Positions 8,468 to 18,158 of a DNA stretch of 64,000 nucleotides are shown here, piece by piece (within the stretch, counting starts at the first letter, position 1; each line of letters opens with the position of its first letter). A program made the position numbers and the translations under genes. The notes below the pieces were generated by a model, which was not told the DNA's origin, did not search any database, and was given only the letters and a program-made list of their open reading frames with translations. The stretch is from an uncultured Bacteroidales bacterium (lineage in GTDB: Bacteria; Bacteroidota; Bacteroidia; Bacteroidales; Paludibacteraceae), in contig CAMJJT010000007.1 in the NCBI GenBank assembly GCA_946406195.1, positions 29,678 through 93,677 on the forward strand, read 5' to 3'.

Positions 8468-10045
8468 ATGGCACAACAAACACAAGAAGAAACATTTAAG
8501 AAGATCGTAGCGCATTGCAAGGAATACGGATTTGTTTTTCCGTCCAGCGAGATCTACGATGGTCTGGGCGCCGTATATGACTACGGTCAGAACGGCGTGG
8601 AGTTGAAGAACAATATCAAGCGTTATTGGTGGGATTCCATGACGCTGTTGCACGAGAACATCGTCGGTATCGACGCGGCTATTTTTATGCACCCGACAAC
8701 TTGGAAAGCTTCGGGACACGTGGACGCCTTCAATGATCCGCTGATTGATAACCGCGATTCGAAAAAACGTTACCGCGCCGATGTACTGATCGAAGATCAG
8801 ATTGCCAAATACGATGACAAAATCGCCAAAGAGGTAGAAAAAGCCCGCAAACGTTTCGGGGAGAGCTTTGACGAAGAGATGTTCAAGGCTACCAACGAAC
8901 GCGTGAAAGAGCACATTGCCAAACGCGAAGCCTTGCATGAGCGTTTTGCCAAAGCGATGAACGACAATAACCTCGATGAACTCAAACAGATCATTCTCGA
9001 CGAGGAGATCGTTTGCCCGATTAGCGGTACACGCAACTGGACCGACGTACGTCAGTTCAACCTTATGTTCCAAACAGAAATGGGCTCGACCGCCGATGGC
9101 GCAATGAAGATCTACCTTCGTCCGGAGACCGCGCAAGGTATCTTCGTGAACTTCCTTAACGTTCAGAAAACAGGCCGCATGAAAGTGCCTTTTGGTATTG
9201 CGCAGATCGGTAAAGCCTTCCGTAACGAGATCGTAGCTCGTCAGTTCGTGTTCCGTATGAGGGAGTTCGAGCAGATGGAGATGCAGTTCTTCGTTCGCCC
9301 GGGATCGGAGCTCAAATGGTTCGAGCATTGGAAACAATTCCGTCTCAAATGGCATAAAGCGCTCGGTCTCGGTGACGAGAAATACCGTTTCCACGACCAC
9401 GACAAGTTGGCTCACTATGCCAACGCAGCTACGGATATCGAGTTCCTCATGCCGTTCGGATTCAAGGAGGTTGAGGGTATTCACAGCCGTACGAATTTTG
9501 ACCTCTCGCAGCACGCTAAGTACAGCGGAAAGAAGATCGAGTACTTCGATCCGGAACTCAATCAGAGCTACACACCGTATGTCATTGAGACTTCCATCGG
9601 CGTCGATCGTATGTTCCTGAGCGTTATGTGTTCGAGCTACGAGGAGCAGGCATTGGAAGGCGGAGACACCCGTGTGGTACTCCACTTGCCGGCTGTCCTC
9701 GCACCCGTGAAAGCGTGCATCATGCCGCTTGTGAAGAAAGACGGTCTGCCTGAGAAAGCACGCGAGATCATGAACGAACTGAAGTTCGATTTCAAGGTAG
9801 CGTACGATGAGAAAGACTCGATCGGTAAACGTTACCGCCGCCAGGATGCAGTGGGTACACCATTCTGTATCACCGTTGATCATGACACGCTCAATGATGG
9901 TTGTGTAACCGTACGTTACCGCGACACCATGACCCAGGACCGTGTGAAGATCGAGGATCTGCACGAGATCATCCGCAAGGCAACCGACGCCAAGGAATTA
10001 TACAAAAAAATAGTCGGCGAATCGCTCGAAGATAATGAAGAGTAA
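8468..10045 (+). CDS. glyS: Glycyl-tRNA synthetase (single-chain, alpha2 type)
   Basis: Class II synthetase that charges tRNA-Gly. It is the dimeric eukaryote/archaea-like form usual in Bacteroidetes, not the bacterial alpha2beta2 enzyme. Its 525 residues include the N-terminal FVFPSSEIYDGLGAVYDYG, motif 2 AFRNEI...REFEQMEMQFF, the family region MLRPETAQGIF-like (IYLRPETAQGIFVNF) and motif 3 ETSIGVDRMFLSV. An anticodon-binding domain is at the C terminus (from about residue 405, VVLHLPAVLAPVKACIMPL). It is monocistronic, with its own promoter and a terminator directly after the stop. Confidence 0.96.
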   Translation: MAQQTQEETFKKIVAHCKEYGFVFPSSEIYDGLGAVYDYGQNGVELKNNIKRYWWDSMTLLHENIVGIDAAIFMHPTTWKASGHVDAFNDPLIDNRDSKKRYRADVLIEDQIAKYDDKIAKEVEKARKRFGESFDEEMFKATNERVKEHIAKREALHERFAKAMNDNNLDELKQIILDEEIVCPISGTRNWTDVRQFNLMFQTEMGSTADGAMKIYLRPETAQGIFVNFLNVQKTGRMKVPFGIAQIGKAFRNEIVARQFVFRMREFEQMEMQFFVRPGSELKWFEHWKQFRLKWHKALGLGDEKYRFHDHDKLAHYANAATDIEFLMPFGFKEVEGIHSRTNFDLSQHAKYSGKKIEYFDPELNQSYTPYVIETSIGVDRMFLSVMCSSYEEQALEGGDTRVVLHLPAVLAPVKACIMPLVKKDGLPEKAREIMNELKFDFKVAYDEKDSIGKRYRRQDAVGTPFCITVDHDTLNDGCVTVRYRDTMTQDRVKIEDLHEIIRKATDAKELYKKIVGESLEDNEE

Positions 10046-10050
10046 AAAGT

Positions 10051-10076
10051 AAAGCCCGCGTTTGCGGGCTTTCTTT
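10051..10076. terminator. Bidirectional intrinsic terminator between glyS and the aminotransferase gene
   Basis: AAAGCCCGC, loop GTTT, GCGGGCTTT (10051-10072), followed by CTTT on plus. The A-rich flank on the other side gives a U tract on minus. It sits between the two converging stop codons. Confidence 0.85.
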
Positions 10077-11262
10077 ATGCATTGTAAGCTTCCAGTGCTT
10101 TACGAAGGACGATCATCGCTTTGCCCAGATCTTCTTTATTGAGGACATAGGCCATACGGACTTGGTGACGACCGTCTTCGGGGTTGGTGTAGAAACCCGT
10201 AGCAGGGGCCATCATGACTGTTGCACCTTCATATACAAAGTCTGTGAGACACCATTTGCAGAATTTCTCCACATCGTCCACCGGCAGTTCAACCATGACG
10301 TAGAACGCACCTGTCGGAGCGGGAGCAAAGACACCCGGGATCTGGTTGAGTTGATCCACCAGGAAATTACGGCGTCCAAGGTACTCGTCATAGACTTCCT
10401 GCATATATTCCTCGGGGGTAGAGAGCGAAGCTTCGGCAACGACCTGACCGAATAAAGGAGGACTGAGACGTGCCTGACAGAACTTCATGACCGCCTCGCG
10501 CACCGCTTTGTTTTTCGTAATGAGCGCGCCTATTCGGATACCACATTCGCTGTACCGTTTGGAAACACTGTCCACCAGCACGACGTTCTCCTCGATGCCT
10601 TCGAGGTGACAAGCGGAGATATAAGGCGATTTGGTGTAGATAAACTCCCGGTAGACCTCATCTGAGATGAGGTAGAGGTTATATTTCTTGACCAGATCGC
10701 GTATCTGCCGCATTTCTTGTTTGGTATACAAATAGCCCGTGGGATTGTTCGGATTGCAGATGAGGATAGCGCGCGTCTTAGGCGTGATCTGCTTCTCAAA
10801 CTCCTCTACCGGCGGTAACTTGAAACCGTTCTTGATGTCCGTTTTGACCGATTTGACCACCGCACCGCAAGAGATCGCGAACGCCATGTAGTTGGCATAC
10901 GATGGGTCGGTGACGATGATCTCATCGCCCGGGTTGAGACAACTCATATAGGCGAACATGATTGCCTCTGAGCCACCAGAAGTAATGATGATCTCGTCGG
11001 GAGAGAGGTCAATGCCGTACTCGGCGTAATAGCTGACCATCTTCGTGCGCAGGGATTTGAGACCCTGTGAAGGAGAATAAGCCAGAATATCCTGATGAAA
11101 ATTCTTCACCGCCTCGAGTGCTTGCGGCGGGGTCTGGATATCCGGCTGACCGATGTTGAGGTGATAGACATGCACCCCTGCTAACTTAGCCTCATCGGCA
11201 TATTTGGCCAATTTACGAATAGGACTTTCAGGCATTGACTGCGCCCGTAAACTTATTTCCAT
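10075..11262 (-). CDS. Class I PLP aminotransferase (aspartate aminotransferase-like)
   Basis: 395 residues, fold type I. Visible are the N-terminal Arg-rich start (SLRAQSMPESPIRKL), GQPDIQTPP, the substrate/PLP region ICNPNNPTG, SDEVYREF, and the PLP Lys in SVSKRYSECGIRIG. It probably transaminates aspartate or aromatic/branched amino acids with 2-oxoglutarate; the exact substrate cannot be read from the sequence. It converges on glyS and shares the terminator. The downstream end of the lipoate ligase gene lies 31 bp upstream, so the two may be co-transcribed. Confidence 0.9.
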   Translation of the reverse strand: MEISLRAQSMPESPIRKLAKYADEAKLAGVHVYHLNIGQPDIQTPPQALEAVKNFHQDILAYSPSQGLKSLRTKMVSYYAEYGIDLSPDEIIITSGGSEAIMFAYMSCLNPGDEIIVTDPSYANYMAFAISCGAVVKSVKTDIKNGFKLPPVEEFEKQITPKTRAILICNPNNPTGYLYTKQEMRQIRDLVKKYNLYLISDEVYREFIYTKSPYISACHLEGIEENVVLVDSVSKRYSECGIRIGALITKNKAVREAVMKFCQARLSPPLFGQVVAEASLSTPEEYMQEVYDEYLGRRNFLVDQLNQIPGVFAPAPTGAFYVMVELPVDDVEKFCKWCLTDFVYEGATVMMAPATGFYTNPEDGRHQVRMAYVLNKEDLGKAMIVLRKALEAYNA

Positions 11263-11293
11263 AAAGATATTTACAATTTAGTCATTTACACAT

Positions 11294-11917
11294 TTATTCA
11301 TTTGTGTCTTTCAGAGCTTTTTCCAATTCAGCGCGAAAAGCCTGTATATCCCCTATATCCTTTATATCGCGCAGGTTACGCACGCGTTGACGCACGGAGG
11401 AGACGGCATGTTTCTCCAGTTTGGCGGCAGAAGGAGTGATCGCTTTTTCGAGCGCATCGATATTCACGTCGTAAAGCATCGAGGCATGCACGACCGTGCC
11501 GGTAGGCGTGGTATAACAAGCAGTACCGGACACTTTTCGATCGCCTACCATCACATCGTTATGCGAGGTCGTCACCGCTTCGTACCCTAATTGATTCAAT
11601 GCGCCGGAGAGGAACTGCATGAAGTCCTCAAAGACCTCTTGGCTATGGGTGGAAGGCGAGACAAAGGAAACCATCAGGTTGCCGGAATCCGCATAGACAC
11701 ATCCTCCTCCACTCTGACGCTGTACCACCGCTATCCCATGCGCTTGACAATAAGGCTCGTTGACCTCCTGCTCCTTGATCTGATGACGGCCGTAGATGAC
11801 GGTAGGCGGCACGATCCATGTAAAGAACGTCGGTTCGCCGATGGACTTTACCATCTCCACCTCCATCGCCAGATACTCTTCGAGGGAGAGACCTTCTGTG
11901 ACTTTAAGGATTCTCAT
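11294..11917 (-). CDS. Lipoate-protein ligase A family, catalytic domain only
   Basis: Attaches lipoate (or octanoate) to lysines of the E2 and GcvH proteins. The BPL_LplA_LipB fold motifs RQSGGGCVYADSGNLMVSF and KVSGTACY are present, as is VHASMLYDVNIDALEKA. At 207 residues it lacks the C-terminal accessory domain of E. coli LplA (338 residues), so it may act as a minimal ligase or transferase, or need a partner. The window also encodes GcvP of the lipoate-dependent glycine cleavage system. An 8-bp tandem repeat (AATTACGG/GATTACGG) sits just upstream of its start. Confidence 0.85.
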   Translation of the reverse strand: MRILKVTEGLSLEEYLAMEVEMVKSIGEPTFFTWIVPPTVIYGRHQIKEQEVNEPYCQAHGIAVVQRQSGGGCVYADSGNLMVSFVSPSTHSQEVFEDFMQFLSGALNQLGYEAVTTSHNDVMVGDRKVSGTACYTTPTGTVVHASMLYDVNIDALEKAITPSAAKLEKHAVSSVRQRVRNLRDIKDIGDIQAFRAELEKALKDTNE

Positions 11918-11969
11918 TTTTCTGAATTACGGGATTACGGAATTACGTCATTTCGGGGTTTCGAATGGC

Positions 11970-13250
11970 TCACATCACCGGCTCTGTCAGCTCCACTCCG
12001 CGGCAGAAACGACGTTTGATGTCACGGTCATCGCCCAGATAGATATACCTCTCCAAACGCTGCGGAAGGGTGTAGTTATCGAAATTCAGATATCTATCAT
12101 CAATCAGCAGGGCGTCAAACTCATACCCGGGTTCAAAGGATCCCACTTTGCCGAAGAACGAACCTCCTGCTTTGGTAGCCAGATAGAAGACTTCGGACAG
12201 GCTGAGGAAAGGCATCTCGCCTTTGGTCTGCGCATAATTGAGTTTGGAAACCTGAATAGCATACTGCATAACACGAAGCATGGAGAGATGATGTCCGGCA
12301 GAGACGTCTGTTCCTAATGCCACGTTTATTCCTGCATCGAGGAACTTACGAATAGGCGCCATGCCGGACGAAAGATTACTGTTAGAAGTGGGGCAATGCA
12401 CGACATAGACGCCGTTCTTCCGCATCAACTCCATCTCTTCTCCGTCGGTGTAGCAGCAATGAGCCATGAGCGTAGGCGTCTGACCGAAGAGACCGTATTT
12501 ATCATACGCTCCACCATAACAGGTGGTGTCCGGTTCCAGTTCTTTGACCCACATGATCTCCGATCGGTTCTCCGAGAGATGGGATTGAACAGGCATGCCT
12601 GTTTCTGCGGCGTACTGACCTAAAGCGGTTAACATCTTATCCGAACAAGAAGGTACGAAACGCGGTGTGATGATCGGTTTGACCATGCCGTCCGCGCTAT
12701 GTTCATCCAGATGGGCTTTGAGCATTCTCATGCCTTCCATCAGTTCGGAGGTCGTGTTTTGCAGCGTGTCAGGGCTGTTACGGTTCATACCCACGAGTCC
12801 GACGTATGCTCCCATTCCCGCCTGAATGAACAGGTCTGCCAAGATACGCGTAGCCTCGGGATGGATTGTACCGAAGACGGCAGAACGCATTGTGCCCTGC
12901 ATCCACAACTCGTGTACAAAACGGCGGTATAAACGCCTTGCGTACTCCGGATCGGCGTACTTGGTCTCCTCCGGGAAGGTATAGGTATTGAGCCAGGGGA
13001 GTAACTCCAGATCGAGCGCGAGACCCATATTCCTGTACTGCGGCGCATGGACATGCAGATCGTTGAATGCCGGAATCAGCAACTTATCGCCGAAATCCAT
13101 CACCTGACGCCTCCAGTCCATATTCTCCGGCAACTCGCGATAGATACCTTCCACGAGACCGTTGGACTTGACTACGATATAGCCGTGAGGGATTATTTCA
13201 AACTTCTCCGGCGTGGGAGTATAAACGATGTTAGCCTTGTATATTTTCAT
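11970..13250 (-). CDS. guaD: Guanine deaminase
   Basis: Zinc amidohydrolase converting guanine to xanthine. 426 residues, the usual length. The first metal motif is NDLHVHAPQY, followed by LDLELLPWLNTYTFPEE, which closely matches human guanine deaminase. Then come ITPRFVPSCS, QSHLSEN (His), MAHCCYT (His), HCPTSNSNLSSG and LGTDVSAG (metal-binding Asp). The start ATG overlaps the 3' end of the gtrA-family gene by 20 bp, so the two genes are probably translated from one mRNA. Confidence 0.92.
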   Translation of the reverse strand: MKIYKANIVYTPTPEKFEIIPHGYIVVKSNGLVEGIYRELPENMDWRRQVMDFGDKLLIPAFNDLHVHAPQYRNMGLALDLELLPWLNTYTFPEETKYADPEYARRLYRRFVHELWMQGTMRSAVFGTIHPEATRILADLFIQAGMGAYVGLVGMNRNSPDTLQNTTSELMEGMRMLKAHLDEHSADGMVKPIITPRFVPSCSDKMLTALGQYAAETGMPVQSHLSENRSEIMWVKELEPDTTCYGGAYDKYGLFGQTPTLMAHCCYTDGEEMELMRKNGVYVVHCPTSNSNLSSGMAPIRKFLDAGINVALGTDVSAGHHLSMLRVMQYAIQVSKLNYAQTKGEMPFLSLSEVFYLATKAGGSFFGKVGSFEPGYEFDALLIDDRYLNFDNYTLPQRLERYIYLGDDRDIKRRFCRGVELTEPVM

Positions 13251-13671
13251 CTTTGGGTTTATTAAAGAACAACAGACATATCAGATAATTGATACAGCCA
13301 CCTATGAATATAACGAATATACTGATCAGATCATCTCTCCATGAGGGGAAAGAAGCCAACGCCACAGGCAGCAACACAAACTGAATAATCAGATTGATTG
13401 CGCGCGCGAAAAGGAAACCTCCGGCGTTCTTCTTGGTAGGACGCGTATTGAAAGTGTACCAATTAGAGAAGAAATAGTTCGGTATCATCTCCAATACATA
13501 CCCAATACCGAACGCCACATAATAGAGGGCAGTCCCTTTCTCGGGGTGCTCCATGAGAAGCAGAGCCGCCATGAAGAACCATGTCTGCAGAATAGCACCC
13601 GTTGTGCCGACGAAGAAAAATCGCACGGCACTACGGATGTTGTCAGGTAAATATCGGGTTGGAAGTTTCAT
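13231..13671 (-). CDS. GtrA-family membrane protein
   Basis: 146 residues with four predicted membrane segments (about 18-38, 48-66, 85-103 and 112-132). VRFFFVGTTGAILQTWFF near the start and NYFFSNWYTF in the middle are typical of GtrA/DPMS-like proteins, which are thought to help flip or translocate polyprenyl-linked sugars. The partner glycosyltransferase is not adjacent. It overlaps guaD by 20 bp. Upstream are 8-bp tandem repeats (ATTACGTC, 13685-13715) before the alaS stop. Confidence 0.85.
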   Translation of the reverse strand: MKLPTRYLPDNIRSAVRFFFVGTTGAILQTWFFMAALLLMEHPEKGTALYYVAFGIGYVLEMIPNYFFSNWYTFNTRPTKKNAGGFLFARAINLIIQFVLLPVALASFPSWRDDLISIFVIFIGGCINYLICLLFFNKPKDENIQG

Positions 13672-13715
13672 TGTTTTTCTTTTTTTCGAAATTACGTTAT
13701 TACGTCATTACGTCA

Positions 13716-16322
13716 TTATGCCAAGCTCTTTAACAGCTCCTCCATAGCGGCATTAAGTCCGTTGACGTCACGCCCTCCGGCTGTAGCCATCCAAGGTTGA
13801 CCACCACCACCGCCTTGGATATTCTTAGCGGCAGCTTTGATCATCAAACCGGCGTTTTTACCTTCCTCCACCAGCGGTTGTGAGAGGAAGACAGCGATGG
13901 TAGGTTTGCCGGCAAAGGAAGTAGCGGCAACGACTGCGAACTTAACATCGGTGAACTTACCGCGCAAGAGAGGCATCACACCACGAATCAATTCCGGGTC
14001 ATGTTCTCCCGTAAGACGTACTAATTTGATGTCACCGAGTTCTTCAGCCTGCGCGATGATCTGATCACGGAAATGCTCTATCTTCTCCGCCATGAACTGC
14101 TCTATTTGCTTCTTCAAGCCTGCGTTCTCATCAATCGACTTATGGATAGCGCCGACAAGATCCGGTGCATTATTGAAGAGTGCTTTGAGTCCGTTGAGCG
14201 TGTCTTGCGCCATGTAATAGAGTTCATCCGCTTTAACAGCAGTAACGGCTTCAATACGACGTACACCCGCAGCAATACTGGTCTCCATAAGGATACGCAC
14301 ACTACCGATTCGACCTGTGCTTGAAACGTGACAACCACCGCATAACTCCACCGAAGGACCATACTTGATCACACGTACATCATCACCGTATTTCTCGCCG
14401 AAGAGCGCCATCGCTCCCATTGCTTTTGCCTCAGCTATCGGGGTGTGTCGGCTCTCTTCGAGGTGAATATCCTGACGAATAAGAGCGTTCGCGAGTTTCT
14501 CCACTTGGCGTAACTCTTCCGGCGTCACTTTCTGGAAATGGGAGAAGTCAAAACGCAAGCTGTCCGGCGTAACCAAACTACCCTTCTGCTCCACATGTTT
14601 ACCGAGCACTTCGCGCAAAGCATAGTGCAAGATATGCGTAGCGGAGTGGTTGCAAGCGATCGCCTGACGACGCTCTTGATCCACTGTAGCAGTCAACGTG
14701 CCATCAATGTCCGCGGGCAGTTCCGCCAAGATATGCACAGGCAGGTTATTCTCCTTTTTTGTGTCCAGCACGCGCACGTTACCAAGCGTACCGGTGTCTC
14801 CTACCTCTCCACCCATCTCGGCATAGAACGGTGTCTTGGAGAGCACTACCTGATAGAACGTCTTACCTTTCTGGCTAACCTGACGGTAACGTAGGATTCG
14901 GGTCTCACAGGTGAGCTCATCATAGCCGATAAACTCTGTATCGCCTTCAGCGAGTACGGTCCAATCGCCCAAGTCTTGTTTGTTTGCCTCACGTCCCATC
15001 GATTTCTGATGCTCGAGGGCTTTGTTGTATTCCTCCTCGTTGGTAGTGAAACCATTTTCGCGGAGGATGAGTTCGGTGAGGTCCAAGGGGAAACCGTATG
15101 TATCTTTGAGGGTAAAGACATCCACACCGGAGATCTCAGTCTTTCCAGCTTTGCGTGCTTCGTCCATGAGTTTGTCGAGCAAACCGATACCTTTATCGAG
15201 CGTACGGAGGAAAGCTTCTTCCTCGGATTTGATAACCGGTGTGATCTGCGCTTCCTGGGCTTTGAGTTCGGGGTATGCTTCGCCCATATCGGCAATGAGT
15301 TGCGGAACCAACTGATAGAGGAACGCGCTACGCATGTTGAGGAAAGTATAACCATAGCGGACAGCTCGACGAAGAATACGGCGGATGACGTAACCCGCTT
15401 TTTCATTCGAAGGTAACTGTCCGTCGGTAATTGCAAAAGCGATGGTACGGATATGATCCGCGATGACACGCATCGCTATGTCTGTCTTCTCGTCCTTTCC
15501 GTACTCACAAGCACAGATAGCACCTATACGGCGTAACATCGGCTGGAAGACATCGGTGTCGTAGTTCGAGGTCTTGCCTTGGATTGTACGCACGAGACGT
15601 TCGAAGCCCATTCCGGTGTCAATCACTTTCTTTGCAAGCGGTTCGAGCGAACCATCCGCTTTGCGGTTGAACTGCATGAAGACGATGTTCCAGATTTCGA
15701 TGACCTGCGGGTGATCTTTATTCACGAGTTCGCGTCCCGGCACTTTCGCACGCTCCTCGGCAGAACGGCTGTCCACGTGGATCTCCGAGCAAGGACCGCA
15801 AGGACCTGTATCGCCCATCTCCCAGAAGTTATCATGCTTGTTGCCGTTGAGGATATGATCCGCCGGCAGATGTTTCGCCCAGATAGAGGCTGCTTCGTCG
15901 TCGCGGGAAAGTCCTTCTTCCGGCGAACCCTCAAAAACCGTAGCATAGAGATTAGCGGGGTCTATCTTCAGCACATCCACGATATACTCCCATGCAAAGT
16001 CGATGGCGTCTTGTTTGAAATAATCGCCGAACGACCAGTTACCCAGCATCTCAAACATGGTGTGGTGGTAGGTGTCGTGTCCCACCTCTTCGAGGTCGTT
16101 GTGCTTACCGCTCACACGCAGACATTTCTGGCTGTCTGCCACGCGCGGATATTTGATAGGGTCATTGCCGAGGATGATACCCTTCCACGGGTTCATTCCG
16201 GCGTTGGTAAACATCAGTGTCGGGTCATCTTTGATGACCATCGGAGCCGAAGGAACGACTTGGTGTCCCTTCGACGCCATAAAATCCAAAAAGGATTGAC
16301 GAATTTCTTTAGCTGTCAACAT
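13716..16322 (-). CDS. alaS: Alanyl-tRNA synthetase
   Basis: 868 residues, full length. The class II core opens with [23 protein letters not shown] and [15 protein letters not shown]. The editing domain shows [11 protein letters not shown] (HxxxH) and [14 protein letters not shown], together forming the zinc site that clears Ser- and Gly-tRNA-Ala. The C-terminal C-Ala domain ends with a Gly-rich [14 protein letters not shown]. It lies between the gtrA-family gene and pdxA on the same strand; the pdxA stop is 26 bp upstream, across another short repeat (TTTCTCAT, 16325-16350). Confidence 0.97.
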   Translation of the reverse strand: MLTAKEIRQSFLDFMASKGHQVVPSAPMVIKDDPTLMFTNAGMNPWKGIILGNDPIKYPRVADSQKCLRVSGKHNDLEEVGHDTYHHTMFEMLGNWSFGDYFKQDAIDFAWEYIVDVLKIDPANLYATVFEGSPEEGLSRDDEAASIWAKHLPADHILNGNKHDNFWEMGDTGPCGPCSEIHVDSRSAEERAKVPGRELVNKDHPQVIEIWNIVFMQFNRKADGSLEPLAKKVIDTGMGFERLVRTIQGKTSNYDTDVFQPMLRRIGAICACEYGKDEKTDIAMRVIADHIRTIAFAITDGQLPSNEKAGYVIRRILRRAVRYGYTFLNMRSAFLYQLVPQLIADMGEAYPELKAQEAQITPVIKSEEEAFLRTLDKGIGLLDKLMDEARKAGKTEISGVDVFTLKDTYGFPLDLTELILRENGFTTNEEEYNKALEHQKSMGREANKQDLGDWTVLAEGDTEFIGYDELTCETRILRYRQVSQKGKTFYQVVLSKTPFYAEMGGEVGDTGTLGNVRVLDTKKENNLPVHILAELPADIDGTLTATVDQERRQAIACNHSATHILHYALREVLGKHVEQKGSLVTPDSLRFDFSHFQKVTPEELRQVEKLANALIRQDIHLEESRHTPIAEAKAMGAMALFGEKYGDDVRVIKYGPSVELCGGCHVSSTGRIGSVRILMETSIAAGVRRIEAVTAVKADELYYMAQDTLNGLKALFNNAPDLVGAIHKSIDENAGLKKQIEQFMAEKIEHFRDQIIAQAEELGDIKLVRLTGEHDPELIRGVMPLLRGKFTDVKFAVVAATSFAGKPTIAVFLSQPLVEEGKNAGLMIKAAAKNIQGGGGGQPWMATAGGRDVNGLNAAMEELLKSLA

Positions 16323-16348
16323 ATTTCGTTATTTTCTCATTTTCTCAT

Positions 16349-17500
16349 TTATTCATTTTCTTTCGGTTCAGCGGGACGCTCAAACCGGTTACCTCCGGTT
16401 GTGGTCTTGAAGTCGATGAACTCGCGACGCGGCTTGCCTTCTCCGTCTGCACGCTCGATGAAAGGCAGCGGATTGGCGGTCAGGGTATCGTACTGCTCGC
16501 GTTGACGCAGCACATCAATCGCCATGAAGAGCGCATTGCGCATGGAGGACTCATCGGCTTGGTTCTTTCCGGCGATGTCGTATCCTGTTCCATGATCCGG
16601 CGAGGTACGTATGATCTCGAGTCCGGCTGTGAAGTTCACGCCGCTCATGTCAAGGGTCTTGAAAGGAATGAGCCCTTGGTCATGATACATAGCGAGAACC
16701 GCATCGAAATGACGATAGTGCTCGGAGCCGAAGAAACCATCTGCGGCATACGGACCGAACGCCCATATACCCTGCTCTTTCGCTTTATTGATTGCCGGCA
16801 GGATGATCTCCTGCTCCTCTTTGCCCAATAATCCCGAATCGCCGGCATGCGGATTGAGCGCCAAGACCGCAATACGGGGTTTGTCCAATCCGAAATCACG
16901 TTTGAGCGAGTTATTGAGCAGCGTCATCTTGGTCAGTATTCGCTCTTCGGTGATTTGCGCAGGGATGTCCGCTAACGCCACATGATTGCATACGAGCGCT
17001 ACGCGCAGGTTTCCGCTGCAAAGCATCATCAGGCTCCCACCATTTGCATCATTTGCATCATTTGCATCATTTGCACCATTAAAACATTTCTCAAGATACT
17101 CCGTATGTCCACCGTTGAGTGCCTCTTTGTTAATCGGGGCGGTCACGATAGCTTGTACCTTGCCGGCCTTGAGGTCCGCGCAGGCACGATCGAGCGAAGC
17201 CTTGGCGGCTTTGTTGGAGTCAGCCGTGTTCTTGCCGAACTCCACCGGCAGGTTATCGGTATAGCAGGTGATGAGGTTCAGACGGCTGTCTTTCGCCTGT
17301 TCGGGCGAGTCGATCATGTTCCATGTTACGTTACGATGGTCCTCATCCAAGGTCTGAAGGTGATGTTTGACCACCGCTGCGTTACCATAGACCACCGGGC
17401 GCATGATCTCAAACATGTACCCGCTCAGAAGTGCCTTGATGATCACTTCATATCCCACGCCGTTCGTATCACCGGCAGTTATTGCTATAATAGGTTTCAC
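16349..17500 (-). CDS. pdxA: 4-hydroxythreonine-4-phosphate dehydrogenase, with repeat-encoded insertion
   Basis: NAD-dependent enzyme of the DXP-dependent pyridoxal phosphate pathway. Metal-binding His residues are in NGGHTEYLEK, LNPHAGDSGLLG and MYHDQGLIPFK. MKPIIAITAGDTNGVGYEVI is the canonical start. 383 residues is longer than the usual 330 or so, for two reasons. There is a C-terminal extension after the core, and there is an insertion after CFNGA where a 9-bp unit (ATCATTTGC on plus, 17040-17085) is repeated and encodes NDANDANDANGG. The flanking residues still align with the family, so the gene looks functional and the repeat probably lies in a surface loop. Confidence 0.93.
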   Translation of the reverse strand: MKPIIAITAGDTNGVGYEVIIKALLSGYMFEIMRPVVYGNAAVVKHHLQTLDEDHRNVTWNMIDSPEQAKDSRLNLITCYTDNLPVEFGKNTADSNKAAKASLDRACADLKAGKVQAIVTAPINKEALNGGHTEYLEKCFNGANDANDANDANGGSLMMLCSGNLRVALVCNHVALADIPAQITEERILTKMTLLNNSLKRDFGLDKPRIAVLALNPHAGDSGLLGKEEQEIILPAINKAKEQGIWAFGPYAADGFFGSEHYRHFDAVLAMYHDQGLIPFKTLDMSGVNFTAGLEIIRTSPDHGTGYDIAGKNQADESSMRNALFMAIDVLRQREQYDTLTANPLPFIERADGEGKPRREFIDFKTTTGGNRFERPAEPKENE

Positions 17501-17538
17501 GATAGATAAATTAAAAATTCAAAATTAAAAATTCAAAA

Positions 17539-18054
17539 TCAAAAGTGCTCCTTATGGACTTTTTCGTATTTGAGGCGTGCAAGGTCATACTCGTTCTTCT
17601 CCTCATCGGGATAGCCGAGTGCGATAGCACAGAGGACTACCAGATGGTCAGGAATACCAAACAAACGATGCGTGAGTTCGGGCGCTCCTTCGCGCTCATA
17701 CACGTGACACCAGCACGCTCCGACTCCCTGCTCCGCAGCAGCAAGGAGTATATGCTCCGCAGCAATGGCTCCATCTGCCATCCATGTGTTATCGCATAGC
17801 GTCGGGTCGAGCGCAATGATGATGGCTGCCTTGGCGGTAGAGAACATCTGGCTGCCATACGTGCGGCATGCGGTGAGAGGACGCAACTTAGCTTCGTCAT
17901 GCGTAACGATAAACTCCCATGGACAGGTTCGTTTGGCACTCGGACTCATCAGCGCGCAGCGCAACATATAGTCTATTTTCTCCTGCTCGACCGGTTGGTT
18001 GGTAAACTTCCTAATCGAACGTCTTTTCTGACATAATTGTTCAAAAGAATCCAT
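17539..18054 (-). CDS. Nitroreductase-family flavoprotein
   Basis: About 171 residues. FMN-binding nitroreductase fold with the N-terminal FEQLCQKRRSIRKF, MSPSAKRTCPWEF, and C-terminal GAPELTHRLFGIPDHLVVLCAIALGYPDE. It probably reduces nitroaromatics, quinones or flavins with NAD(P)H; the substrate is unknown. I set the start at 18054 (MDSFEQL), because the -7 box of its promoter (18074-18081) lies downstream of the first ATG of the longest open frame (18096). ATG 18060 is also possible. The promoter is in the left arm of an 87-bp inverted repeat whose right arm drives the LptD-like gene. Confidence 0.85.
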   Translation of the reverse strand: MDSFEQLCQKRRSIRKFTNQPVEQEKIDYMLRCALMSPSAKRTCPWEFIVTHDEAKLRPLTACRTYGSQMFSTAKAAIIIALDPTLCDNTWMADGAIAAEHILLAAAEQGVGACWCHVYEREGAPELTHRLFGIPDHLVVLCAIALGYPDEEKNEYDLARLKYEKVHKEHF

Positions 18055-18071
18055 AATCATCCAAATTAGCG

Positions 18072-18158
18072 TGCAAAGGTACAACAAATTTTGCATATAT
18101 GCAAGCGTTCGGAGATTTTTTTTGCCGAATAGAATAAAATTCTATCTATTTTGCACGG
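18072..18158 (+). repeat. Left arm of 87-bp inverted repeat
   Basis: Matches the reverse complement of 18694-18780 at 85 of 87 positions by eye, with no gaps. It contains, from outside in, a TACCTTTGCA promoter box pointing left, the palindrome TTGCATATATGCAA, an eight-T run, and a small hairpin (AGAATAAAATTCT). Confidence 0.9.
18074..18104 (-). promoter_or_regulatory. Nitroreductase promoter (inside inverted-repeat arm)
   Basis: TTG of TTGCATATATGCAA (18102-18104), 20 bp, TACCTTTG (18074-18081) on minus. The start codon follows after a very short leader of about 10-15 nt. Confidence 0.75.

Noticed and set aside
8363..9964. 533-codon open frame on minus, opposite glyS
   Set aside because: It is antisense to a clearly real glycyl-tRNA synthetase, has an unnatural composition (His/Val/Leu-rich) and no domain. 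It is a shadow of codon bias.
17040..17085. Possible CRISPR or regulatory array made of ATCATTTGC
   Set aside because: Units are directly adjacent, 9 bp long, and in frame inside pdxA; it is a coding tandem repeat.
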